Origin: Rhodovibrio salinarum DSM 9154
GTDB taxonomy: Bacteria; Pseudomonadota; Alphaproteobacteria; Kiloniellales; Rhodovibrionaceae
Direction of reading: 5' to 3'
Length of the DNA: 64,000 nucleotides
Assembly (NCBI RefSeq): GCF_000515255.1
Contig: NZ_KI911559.1
Span: 3,580,693 to 3,644,692, forward strand
A program made the position numbers and the translations under genes. The notes beneath the pieces are model-generated. The model saw only the letters and a program-made list of their open reading frames with translations, was not told the origin of the DNA and did not search any database. Below, in pieces: positions 8,257-16,099 of this stretch. The stretch's first letter is position 1. Each line of letters starts with the position of its first letter.

Positions 8257-9426
8257 ATGACCGCCTCGATCATCGGCTGGAGCCATACACCGTTCGGCAA
8301 GCACACGGACGCGGACGCCGAGAGCCTAATCGGCCAGGTGGCGGTACAGGCCTGCCACGACGCTGGCGTCGACCCGGCCGACGTCGACGAGATCGTGCTC
8401 GGCACCTTCGGGGAGGGTTTCCAGCCGCAGGGCTTCCCGGCCTCCCTGGTGCTGCAGGCAGACCCGGCGTTCCGCTTCAAGCCGGCAACCCACCTGGAGA
8501 ACGCCTGCGCAACCGGCAGCGCGGCGCTGCACGCCGGGCTGAAATCGATCGGCGCCGGGCGCGCGCGCTTCGTGCTGGTGGTGGGCGTCGAGCACATGAC
8601 CGGCCTGGCGAACGCCGAGATCGCCAAGTGCCTGCTGAAAGCGGCCTACCTGAAGGAGGAAGGCGAGATCGAGGGCGGCTTCGTCGGCGTGTTCGCGCGG
8701 ATCGCCCAGCAGTACTTCCAGCAGCACGGCGACCAGTCCGATGCGCTGGCCGCGATCGCCGCCAAGAACCATAAAAACGGCGCGGTCAACCCGCTGGCGC
8801 AGTTGCAAAAGGATCTCGGCTACGACTTCTGCCGCCGGGAAAGCGAGAAAAATCCGACGGTGGTGTCCCCGCTCAAGCGCACCGACTGCTCGCTGGTGTC
8901 CGACGGCGCCGCGGCGTTGGTGCTGGCCGCCCCCGATGCAGCGCGGGACCACCCACGCGCCGTGCAAGTCCGCGCGGCCGTGCAGGTCAACGACTTCCTG
9001 CCGATGAGCAAGCGCGACATCACCCGCTTCGAAGGCTGCCAGGAGGCCTGGGGGCGCGCGCTCGACGCAACCGGTCTGAGCTTGGACGACCTGGACCTTG
9101 TCGAGACCCATGACTGCTTCACCATCGCCGAACTGATCGAGTACGAGGCGATGGGTCTGTGCCAGCCCGGCCAGGGCGCCCGAGCGGCGCTGGAAGGCTG
9201 GACGGCCAAGGACGGCCGCCTGCCGGTAAACCCCTCGGGCGGGCTCAAGTCCAAAGGCCACCCGATCGGAGCAACGGGCGTTTCCATGCACGTCATGGCG
9301 GCGATGCAGCTCACTGGGGAAGCGGGCGCAATGCAACTGCCCAAGGCCGGCCGCGCCGGCGTGTTCAACATGGGCGGAGCGGCTGTCGCCAATTACGTCT
9401 CGATCCTCGAGGCGCCCGGTATTTAA
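8257..9426 (+). CDS. Thiolase family protein, SCP-2/SCPx-type acetyl-CoA acyltransferase
   Basis: Thiolase-fold enzyme, 389 aa, of the SCPx-type (non-decarboxylating) group. The acylated cysteine is Cys84 in LENACATGSAAL; the second active-site block is ETHDCFT (His285) and the C-terminal GGLKSKGHPIGATG carries His335. GGAG lies 12 bases before the ATG. Members cleave or form 3-ketoacyl-CoA; several are annotated for branched or sterol-type acyl chains. It stands downstream of the patatin gene and upstream of an AcuI-like reductase, all on the plus strand, so a shared role in acyl-CoA metabolism is plausible but not shown. Confidence 0.86.
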   Translation: MTASIIGWSHTPFGKHTDADAESLIGQVAVQACHDAGVDPADVDEIVLGTFGEGFQPQGFPASLVLQADPAFRFKPATHLENACATGSAALHAGLKSIGAGRARFVLVVGVEHMTGLANAEIAKCLLKAAYLKEEGEIEGGFVGVFARIAQQYFQQHGDQSDALAAIAAKNHKNGAVNPLAQLQKDLGYDFCRRESEKNPTVVSPLKRTDCSLVSDGAAALVLAAPDAARDHPRAVQVRAAVQVNDFLPMSKRDITRFEGCQEAWGRALDATGLSLDDLDLVETHDCFTIAELIEYEAMGLCQPGQGARAALEGWTAKDGRLPVNPSGGLKSKGHPIGATGVSMHVMAAMQLTGEAGAMQLPKAGRAGVFNMGGAAVANYVSILEAPGI

Positions 9427-9597
9427 CCCCAAGTTCGTTAATAACCGGCCGGAATTCCGTTTCCCACTCTGCCGTCATCCGGACAGGCATGCTACATGAG
9501 CGGTGGACAGTCGATCAGACCACCCCGCGCCTGCGCCCAAACAGGGCCTCACGCGGGGACCCGCTAGACACGACACACCTTTGGGGAGGACGCGGCC

Positions 9598-10587
9598 ATG
9601 GCCAAGGCGCTGATCATCGAGGAAGAAGGCGCGGACCCGCAGGTCCAGGAGATCGACGCCCAGCGGATCAAGGACGCCAACACCGAAGGCGACGTCACCG
9701 TCCGGGTGACGCACACCACGCTGAACTACAAGGACGGCATGGTGCTGAACTCGATCGGCAAACTGGCGCGCGACTTCCCGCACGTGCCCGGGATCGACTT
9801 CGCCGGCACGGTCGAGGAGAGCAACCACCCCGCTTGGAACGTCGGCGACGACGTGATCCTGACCGGCTGGCGGGTCGGCGAGGCCTATTGGGGCGGCTAC
9901 GCCGAGCTGGCGCGGGTCAAGGGGGACTGGCTGGTGCCGATGCCCGACGGCCTGACGGCGGAGCGCGCGATGGCGGTCGGCACCGCGGGCTTCACCGCGA
10001 TGCTGGCGATCCTGGAGTTGGAGGACCACGGCCTGTCGCCGACCACAGATGGCGAGGTGCTGGTGACCGGCGCGGCCGGCGGCGTCGGCTCGATCGCGAC
10101 GGCCTGCCTCGCCCGGCGCGGCTACTCGGTCGCCGCCGTAACCGGGCGCAGCGAGACCCACGACTACCTGAAAAGCCTTGGCGCCAGCCGGATCGTCGAC
10201 CGGTCGGAGCTGAACGAAGCCAGCAAGCGCCCACTGGAGAAAGAAACCTGGGCCGCCTGCGTCGATGCGGTCGGTGGCACCATGCTGGGCCGCCTGCTCG
10301 GCCAAATGCGCTACGGTAGCTCGGTCGCCGCGGTCGGCTTGGCCGGCGGCAACCAGCTCAACACCACCGTGCTGCCGTTCCTGCTGCGCGGGGTGAACCT
10401 GCTCGGCATCGACAGCGTGATGTGCCCGTACAAGCGCCGCGAGGCCGCTTGGCGCGAACTCGCCCGCGATTTGCCGATGGACAAGCTGGACGGGATGACC
10501 AGCAAGGCCTCCCTGGAAGACCTGCCGCAGCTCGGCAAGGACATCCTCAAGGGCAAGGTCCAAGGTCGCGTCGTCGTCACACTGTAA
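9598..10587 (+). CDS. acuI: AcuI-like acrylyl-CoA reductase (NADPH), MDR family (YhdH/YhfP type)
   Basis: Zinc-free medium-chain dehydrogenase/reductase, 329 aa. TTLNYKDGMVLNSIGKLARDF-like N-terminal sequence, HVPGIDFAGTVEES and the GWRVGE block are typical of the YhdH/AcuI group, and the Rossmann turn reads VTGAAGGVGSIATACLARRG. AcuI reduces acryloyl-CoA to propionyl-CoA, detoxifying acrylate and finishing DMSP or 3-hydroxypropionate routes. GGGGAGG precedes the ATG. A DmdA-like gene lies 17 kb away. The family assignment is firm; the exact substrate is inferred. Confidence 0.82.
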   Translation: MAKALIIEEEGADPQVQEIDAQRIKDANTEGDVTVRVTHTTLNYKDGMVLNSIGKLARDFPHVPGIDFAGTVEESNHPAWNVGDDVILTGWRVGEAYWGGYAELARVKGDWLVPMPDGLTAERAMAVGTAGFTAMLAILELEDHGLSPTTDGEVLVTGAAGGVGSIATACLARRGYSVAAVTGRSETHDYLKSLGASRIVDRSELNEASKRPLEKETWAACVDAVGGTMLGRLLGQMRYGSSVAAVGLAGGNQLNTTVLPFLLRGVNLLGIDSVMCPYKRREAAWRELARDLPMDKLDGMTSKASLEDLPQLGKDILKGKVQGRVVVTL

Positions 10588-10787
10588 CGCCTTACAGCCG
10601 CCTCGCCGGCGTGCCTCACTGGGGTCGGGAGAACCGCGTTCATGCGGATTCCACTTACTGGCACGAAGCCAAGGCAGCGGGCACAAGGCGTTAACCCTGT
10701 GTTCGTGGCCACCCTGCTAGTTTGATGCCGGTCCGGCCGTTGCCGATTCGGTCACGGCCGGCGGCGTCTCACGCAGGAGCTACGAAT

Positions 10788-11063
10788 ATGACGCGTATCC
10801 ACCCGCGCTGGCGGGCGCTCAAGATCGTGGGCGGGTTGGCGCTCGCCGGGCCGCTGCTGGCGGGCTGCCTGTACGATCCCTGGCAGCCGGGCTCAAAGCC
10901 GCCGCTGCTGGGCGACGAAGTCGAGCCCCCAAAAGTGGCCGAGCGCTACTGCTACAAATCGCTGGCGGAGGTGGAATGCTATAGTCACCGCCTGCCGAAC
11001 CAGCAGCGTCGGCGCATGGATCAGGCCTATGATGAGCAGGGTTTCCCCACGCCGACCCGCTAG
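10788..11063 (+). CDS. Small putative lipoprotein
   Basis: A 91-aa predicted lipoprotein. The start at 10788 is set by AGGAGC seven bases upstream; an ATG 22 codons earlier has no such signal. A basic N-terminus and a hydrophobic stretch end in the lipobox LLAGC (Cys near residue 25), so the mature protein would be lipidated and face the periplasm. The mature region is short, rich in Pro, Tyr and charged residues, with two further Cys (YCYKSLAEVECY). The signal peptide would be processed by Lgt, whose gene is in this window. I do not recognise the family. Confidence 0.72.
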   Translation: MTRIHPRWRALKIVGGLALAGPLLAGCLYDPWQPGSKPPLLGDEVEPPKVAERYCYKSLAEVECYSHRLPNQQRRRMDQAYDEQGFPTPTR

Positions 11064-11315
11064 CCACCGCACCGCGCTCAGCCTCCTGCCGGTGCTCGCC
11101 GGCGCGCTGACCGCCCAGGTTCCGCCCCCTCCGACACAGCCGCGTGCGCCCCGGTCACGGCCGATCTGATTCGCGCGGCAGAAGCGGGGTCCGGGCACGG
11201 GCGAGACCCGCCAGCAGGTCGCCGGCACCTCAGCCAGGCCGAACGCAAAGCCGCCGCCGACCTCGTTGCCCACCTCGTCCCGGACGTCCCGCAGCCGCCG
11301 TCGGCACGGGAATAG
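11029..11315 (+). pseudogene. Possible frameshifted small exported-protein gene
   Basis: The frame opening at ATG 11029 overlaps the lipoprotein's 3' end. It reads a signal-like N-terminus (basic residues, then TALSLLPVLAGALTAQ) and stops at 11169 after 46 aa. From about 11130 another frame reads sensibly to a TAG at 11313, including CAPVTADLIRAAEAG and LSQAERKAAADLVAHLVPDV, an amphipathic helical segment. Together they look like one short secreted protein broken by a frameshift. This could be a true pseudogene, a sequencing error, or coincidence in GC-rich DNA. Otherwise I see nothing between the lipoprotein and the hydrolase at 11.35 kb. Confidence 0.25.
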
Positions 11316-11347
11316 CGCGGCTGCGGGAACGCCGGATGGTGCGGCGG

Positions 11348-12037
11348 CTACATATTGTCCATGAAGAACGCGACCGTGCGGGAACGCGCCAACGTGGCGC
11401 TGTCCTCGTCGTAGTCTTCGGTGTGGTCGTTATTGAAGCCGTGGCCGGCGGGATAGATGTGGTCGACCACGTTGGGATGCTCGGCGCGGATCGCCTCGAT
11501 CTGGTCGAAATCGACGATCGGGTCCTCCTCGCCAAAATGCAGCAGCATCGGGCACTGCGGCTCTTCGTCGTTGAGCTCGAAGATCTGGCCGGAATAGTAC
11601 GACACGGCCGCGTTGACCGGCAGGCGGCAGGCGGCGAGCCAGGCGACCGCGCCGCCCCAGGCGAATCCGACCGCGCCCACCTTGGCATCCGCGCCCAGTT
11701 CCGCGCGCAGGTGATCGACCGCTGCCTGGACATCCATCGCGATGTCGTCCCAATCGATCTGGCCGCGGATCGCGCGGCCCCGATCGAGGCCATCCGGTCC
11801 ATAGTCCAGTTCGACCCCACGTTCCACCCGGTCAAACAGGCTGGGCGCGAGCGCCAGGTAGCCGTCACGGGCGTAGCTGTCGACCACCTCGCGGATGTGA
11901 TCGTTCACGCCGAAGACTTCCTGGCAGATGATCACGCCGGCCTTGGGCGTCTCGGCCGGCCGGGCCAGATAGGCGTCGAACGTGTGTCCGTCGGACGCCG
12001 TGAGGCGGATCTGTTCGCCCGCGGTCTGCTGGGCCAT
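11348..12037 (-). CDS. Dienelactone hydrolase family protein lacking the nucleophile
   Basis: Alpha/beta-hydrolase of the dienelactone hydrolase (DLH) family, 229 aa from the ATG at 12037; an upstream extension in the open frame runs into the neighbouring ychF and is unlikely. DLH family features are Glu40 in CQEVFGVNDHIRE, Asp172 in GEEDPIVDF and His199 in AGHGFNND. The nucleophile elbow, normally GFCxGG with Cys, reads GFAWGG with Ala126, encoded by an unambiguous GCC. The fold is intact, so it may be catalytically dead, use another residue, or bind a ligand. GGGGG lies about 14 bases upstream of the start. Confidence 0.83.
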   Translation of the reverse strand: MAQQTAGEQIRLTASDGHTFDAYLARPAETPKAGVIICQEVFGVNDHIREVVDSYARDGYLALAPSLFDRVERGVELDYGPDGLDRGRAIRGQIDWDDIAMDVQAAVDHLRAELGADAKVGAVGFAWGGAVAWLAACRLPVNAAVSYYSGQIFELNDEEPQCPMLLHFGEEDPIVDFDQIEAIRAEHPNVVDHIYPAGHGFNNDHTEDYDEDSATLARSRTVAFFMDNM

Positions 12038-12122
12038 GAGTGCTGTCGTGTCCCCCTTAACGCTGGATAGGACAAGCGCCGGCGCACCGCGCGGATGTCC
12101 GGCGATGTCGGGGATCAGTCTG

Positions 12123-13220
12123 TCACACGTTGAAGCGGAAGTGGAAGACGTCACCGTCCTTGACCGTATAATCACGGCCTTCGACGCGCATCTTGCCGGC
12201 CTCTTTCGCCGCGGATTCGCCGCCGCTATCGACGAAATCCTGCCAGAAAATCGTCTCCGCCCGGATGAACCCGCGCTCCATGTCGGAGTGGATGACGCCG
12301 GCGGCTTCCGGCGCGTTGGCGCCGTTACGCACCGTCCAAGCGCGCGCTTCCTTCGGCCCGGTGGTGAAGAAGGTAATCAGGTTGAGCAGCCGGAAGCCTT
12401 CCTTGATCACCCGCGACAGGCCGCTTTCGCTCAGGCCCAGATCGTCCAGGAAGCTCTGCTTCTCCTCCGGATCGGACAGCTGGGCGACCTCCGCCTCGAT
12501 CTCCGCGGAGATCACGACGTGGCCGGCGCCTTCCTGCTGGGCGCGCTCTTCCACCTTCTGGGACAGGCTGTTGCCGGTGGCGACCGAGCCCTCGTCGACG
12601 TTGGAGACGTAGAGCACCGGCTTGGAGGTCAAGAGGTGCAAGCCCTTCAACGTCTTGCGCTGCTCGGCCGTGAGCTCGACGTTGCGCGCGGGGATGCCCG
12701 CGCGCAGCCCCTCGACCACCGGGCCCAGTACGTCGCGCTTGGCGATCGAGTCCTTGTCGCCTTGCTTAGCCTTCTTGGCGGCCTGCTCGTACTGCTTTTC
12801 GCAGCTCTCCAGATCGGCCAGCAGCAGCTCGGTCTCCACCGTGTCGGCATCGCGCAAAGGATCGACCGAACCGTCGACGTGCGCGGTTTCGCCCTCGAAG
12901 CAGCGCAACAGATGCAGGACCGCATCGACCTCGCGGATGTTGGCCAGGAACTGGTTGCCCAGCCCCTCGCCCTTGCTGGCGCCGCGCACCAGCCCGGCGA
13001 TATCGACGAATTCCAACTGGGTCGGGATCACCTTCTGCGACTTGGCAACTTCCGCCAGCCGGTCGAGCCGCGCATCCGGCACGGGCACGCGACCGACGTT
13101 GGGCTCGATCGTGCAGAAGGGATAGTTGGCCGATTCCGCGAGCGCAGCCTCGGTCAGCGCGTTGAACAGGGTCGACTTGCCGACGTTCGGCAGGCCGACG
13201 ATACCGCAGTTAAAGCCCAT
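12123..13220 (-). CDS. ychF: Redox-regulated ATPase YchF (Obg-family P-loop protein)
   Basis: Ribosome-associated P-loop ATPase, 365 aa, the usual length. The Walker A motif is GLPNVGKST near the N-terminus, the G3-like DIAGLVRGASKGEGLG follows, and the G4 position reads NVDE rather than NKxD, which explains ATP preference in this family. The C-terminal TGS domain ends in GDVFHFRFNV. It lies downstream of pth on the same strand, the common pth-ychF pairing, and probably shares a transcript with rplY and pth. Confidence 0.96.
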   Translation of the reverse strand: MGFNCGIVGLPNVGKSTLFNALTEAALAESANYPFCTIEPNVGRVPVPDARLDRLAEVAKSQKVIPTQLEFVDIAGLVRGASKGEGLGNQFLANIREVDAVLHLLRCFEGETAHVDGSVDPLRDADTVETELLLADLESCEKQYEQAAKKAKQGDKDSIAKRDVLGPVVEGLRAGIPARNVELTAEQRKTLKGLHLLTSKPVLYVSNVDEGSVATGNSLSQKVEERAQQEGAGHVVISAEIEAEVAQLSDPEEKQSFLDDLGLSESGLSRVIKEGFRLLNLITFFTTGPKEARAWTVRNGANAPEAAGVIHSDMERGFIRAETIFWQDFVDSGGESAAKEAGKMRVEGRDYTVKDGDVFHFRFNV

Positions 13221-13286
13221 GGGATCAGGGTGTCCATGCTTGTCGTGAGCCCGCAGCGCGGGCCGGCGCGCCAGCTATCGGCCGCC

Positions 13287-13916
13287 TCAGCTCTGGGCGG
13301 CGCCGCTGCCGGCGCCCGTGGTGTCTTTCGGGCCCTTGGTGTCCTTCGGTGGCGGGGCCTTCTGCGCCACCCGGCTCATGAAGCCTTCCGGATCGCCCTG
13401 GATCAGGCGCGGAATCTCGTCGCCGACCGCGCGGCAAACGTCGTCTACAGTCCCCGTTTCCGCCTTGGCGAACTCGCTGAGGACATAGTTGGTCACCTGA
13501 CGCTTGTCGCCCGGGTGGCCGATGCCGAGCCGCACCCGCCAGAAGTCCGCACCGCAGTGCTGGACCATCGACTTGATGCCGTTGTGGCCGGCGTGACCGC
13601 CGCCTAGGCGCGCCTTCACCTTGCCGGGCGCAAGGTCGAGATCGTCATACAGCACGATCACCTGCTCCGGCGGCAGCTTGAAGTAGCGCATCGCTTCCCC
13701 GACCGCCTGGCCGGAGTTGTTCATGTAGGTCTGCGGCTTGAGCGCCAACACCTTCTCGGTGCCGATCATCCCCTCGGCCGCCGCTGACTGGAAGCGCGCG
13801 CGCCACGCGCTCAGCCCATGCGACCGGGCGATCTCGTCGAGCGCCATGAAGCCGATGTTGTGGCGCGTTTTCTCGTACTTCGACCCGGGATTGCCGAGCC
13901 CGACCAGCAACAGCAC
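13287..13916 (-). CDS. pth: Peptidyl-tRNA hydrolase
   Basis: Releases tRNA from prematurely dropped peptidyl-tRNA in the cytoplasm. The N-terminal signature GLGNPGSKYEKTRHNIGF includes the catalytic His of RHNIG, and KPQTYMNNSGQAV and YDDLDLAPGKVKAR GG-type motifs follow. At 209 aa it is slightly longer than usual because of a Lys/Pro/Gly-rich tail (KAPPPKDTKGPKDTTG), common in alphaproteobacteria. It sits between rplY and ychF, the typical L25-Pth-YchF order. Confidence 0.97.
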   Translation of the reverse strand: MLLLVGLGNPGSKYEKTRHNIGFMALDEIARSHGLSAWRARFQSAAAEGMIGTEKVLALKPQTYMNNSGQAVGEAMRYFKLPPEQVIVLYDDLDLAPGKVKARLGGGHAGHNGIKSMVQHCGADFWRVRLGIGHPGDKRQVTNYVLSEFAKAETGTVDDVCRAVGDEIPRLIQGDPEGFMSRVAQKAPPPKDTKGPKDTTGAGSGAAQS

Positions 13917-14012
13917 AGGCGGACCTCCGGACGCGTTCGCCCCGGACCCGGACGCTTCTCCGGATCCGGGGCGACGCTGGAAGAGACGGCGCAGGGCGTC
14001 GAGAATGGGAGG

Positions 14013-14714
14013 CTACTCCTCCTTGTTCTCGCCGTCGCCCTCGTCGCCACCGGACTCCTCGCCGCCAGCCTCTTCGCCACCGGCTTCCTCGGCAGCTTCC
14101 TCCTCGGCGGCTTCCTGCTCCTCGGCGGCCTCCGCCCGGACAGCGCTCGGCGCGGCGATTGTCGCAATGGTGAAGTCGCGGTCATCGATCGTCGGGCGCG
14201 CGCCCTCCGGCAGGGTGACAGCGGAGATATGCACCGAATCGTTGATCTCGTAACCGGTCAGATCGACCTCGAGATAGTCCGGCAGGTTATCCGCGCGGGC
14301 CACCATCTCGACCTCGTGGCGAACGACGTTGAGCACGCCGCCGCGGTCGATGCCCGGGCACTCTTCCTCGTTGATGAAGTGCACCGGCACCAGCACGGTG
14401 ACCTCGGTCTTCGCCGAGACGCGCAGCATGTCGAGGTGAACCGGACGGTCGGTGACCGGATCGAACTGCAGGTCGCGGCAGATCGCCAGTTGCTTGCCGC
14501 GCTTGCCCTTCAGCTGAATCTCGAACAGCCGGGTGAAGAAGCCGGGGCTGTTCAGCTCACGGTCCAGGGTGCCCGGTTCGATGGTGAACAGGGTCGGCTC
14601 TTTGCCGGCGCCGTAGATGACGCCGGGCACGCGGCCTTCGCGCCGATCGCGGCGGGCTGCCCCCTTGCCGGCCCGCTCGCGCGGCTGCGCAGTCAGGGTG
14701 TGGGTCTCGGTCAT
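14013..14714 (-). CDS. rplY: 50S ribosomal protein L25 / general stress protein Ctc
   Basis: Binds 5S rRNA in the large subunit. Of 233 aa, the N-terminal domain (about 1-95) is the L25 5S-binding fold, with GAARRDRREGRVPGVIYG near the start, and the rest is the TL5/Ctc C-terminal domain. The last ~35 residues are almost entirely Glu, Ala, Gly and Asp, an acidic low-complexity tail encoded by repetitive GAG/GCC codons. The gene is first in an rplY-pth-ychF order and is preceded by a terminator-like hairpin only about 34 bases from its ATG (see the leader entry). Confidence 0.95.
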   Translation of the reverse strand: MTETHTLTAQPRERAGKGAARRDRREGRVPGVIYGAGKEPTLFTIEPGTLDRELNSPGFFTRLFEIQLKGKRGKQLAICRDLQFDPVTDRPVHLDMLRVSAKTEVTVLVPVHFINEEECPGIDRGGVLNVVRHEVEMVARADNLPDYLEVDLTGYEINDSVHISAVTLPEGARPTIDDRDFTIATIAAPSAVRAEAAEEQEAAEEEAAEEAGGEEAGGEESGGDEGDGENKEE

Positions 14715-14747
14715 CGCTTGCTCGAAGCTCCTGAGTGCTTTGGGTGT

Positions 14748-14790
14748 CTTGAAAAACGCAAAAAGCCGGCGCGCGAATACCTCGCGCCGG
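14748..14790 (-). terminator. Intrinsic terminator / possible attenuator before rplY
   Basis: On the minus strand CCGGCGCG (14790-14783) pairs with CGCGCCGG (14773-14766) across a 9-base loop and is followed by CTTTTTGCGTTTTTC. It lies 116 bases past the prs stop and about 34 bases before the rplY ATG. It can end prs transcription; because little room is left for a promoter after it, it may also act as an attenuator inside an rplY leader. Confidence 0.7.
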
Positions 14791-14905
14791 AGCGTCCCCG
14801 CGCGCGCAGCCTCCAGGGGTGCTGCGTTCGCGCGAGCGCGCGGGTTTTAGCCCGCGAGCGGGCGGGATGTCCAGAGGGTGTGGCGCGTAGGAGCGCCCAT
14901 CGCCG
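14791..14905 (-). promoter_or_regulatory. Hairpin-rich leader between prs and rplY
   Basis: This 115-base GC-rich stretch holds additional inverted repeats: GCCCGC/GCGGGC with a 2-base loop (14850-14863), and CGCAGC/GCTGCG (14805-14810 with 14821-14826). Together with the downstream terminator they could form alternative structures. No gene is visible here. If the rplY-pth-ychF promoter lies here, these stems are in its 5' leader. Confidence 0.35.
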
Positions 14906-15850
14906 CTAGCCCGGCGGCAGATCGAACAGGCTGGAGACGGAGCGCTCGTCGGAGATGCGGGCCATCGCCTCGCCCAACAGCGGGGAGATCGATAGCTGGC
15001 GGATGTTCTGCGCCACGCGCACCGCCTCCGTCGCGGGAATCGAGTCGGTGATCACCAGTTCTTCCAGCGGCGAGGAGGAGACGCGCGCAACCGCGCCGCC
15101 GGACAGCACGCCGTGGGTGACGTAGGCGCTGACCGCCTTGGCGCCGCTATCCTTCAGCGCCTGGGCGGCGTTGCACAGCGTGCCCGCGCTGTCGACGATG
15201 TCGTCGACCAGGATACAGCGCTTGTCCTTCACGTCGCCGATGATGTGCATCACCTCCGAGACGCCGGCGCGCTCGCGGCGCTTGTCGATGATCGCCAGAT
15301 CGGCGTCCAGGCGCTTGGCGATCGCCCGGGCGCGCACCACGCCGCCGACGTCCGGGGAGACGATGGTCAGCGGGTCACCGTCGAACTTCTCCTCGATGTC
15401 CTGGGTGAACACCGGGGCAGCGAACAGGTTGTCGGTCGGGATGTCGAAGAAGCCCTGGATCTGCCCGGCGTGCAGATCGAGGGTAAGCACCCGGTCGGCC
15501 CCGGCGGAGGTGATCAGGTTGGCGACCAGCTTGGCGGAGATCGGGGTGCGCGGACCGGACTTCCGATCCTGGCGGGCGTAGCCGTAGTAGGGGATCACGG
15601 CCGTGACCCGGCGGGCGGAGGCGCGCTTGAGGGCGTCGAGCGCGACCAGCAGTTCCATCAGGTTGTCGTTCGCCGGGTAGCAGGTCGACTGGATCAGGAA
15701 CACGTCTTCGCCGCGCATGTTCTCGTTGATCTCGACGAAGACCTCCATATCGGAGAAGCGCCGCACGCTGGCCTTGGTCAGCGGCAGATTCAAGAAAGCC
15801 GAGATGGCTTCGGCAAGCGGCCGATTGCTGTTCCCGGTGAGAATTTTCAT
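14906..15850 (-). CDS. prs: Ribose-phosphate pyrophosphokinase
   Basis: Makes PRPP from ribose 5-phosphate and ATP for nucleotide, His and Trp synthesis and NAD pathways. At 314 aa it has the usual class I length. It contains the PRPP-synthase signature [18 protein letters not shown] and the PRPP-binding loop [18 protein letters not shown]. It begins [16 protein letters not shown]. It is followed by a terminator and then rplY on the same strand, and preceded by about 250 bases without a convincing gene. Confidence 0.96.
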   Translation of the reverse strand: MKILTGNSNRPLAEAISAFLNLPLTKASVRRFSDMEVFVEINENMRGEDVFLIQSTCYPANDNLMELLVALDALKRASARRVTAVIPYYGYARQDRKSGPRTPISAKLVANLITSAGADRVLTLDLHAGQIQGFFDIPTDNLFAAPVFTQDIEEKFDGDPLTIVSPDVGGVVRARAIAKRLDADLAIIDKRRERAGVSEVMHIIGDVKDKRCILVDDIVDSAGTLCNAAQALKDSGAKAVSAYVTHGVLSGGAVARVSSSPLEELVITDSIPATEAVRVAQNIRQLSISPLLGEAMARISDERSVSSLFDLPPG

Positions 15851-16099
15851 CTGACAAGGGTCCCGAGATCGGCGCGCGCGGACAGGCGAACGCGCGCGGG
15901 CAGGTGCGGACGAGCGATCCTTTCCACCCGGCGGCTGGCGCCGTTGGCCCGCGGCGCTGGGTGCCAGCGGAGCCTGAGGCGAAAAGCGCGTGGGGGTGGA
16001 AAGCGCGCGGAATGTATCAACGGCCTCCCGCCCTGTAAACGCCGCCCTCGCGGTGCAAAACGGGGCTGTGGGCGGCGCATAGAGCCGATCACGGGAGGC

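Noticed and set aside
14013-14150. Tandem repeat in the 3' end of rplY
   Set aside because: Repetitive codons encode the Glu/Ala/Gly-rich acidic tail common in L25/Ctc; no separate repeat element.
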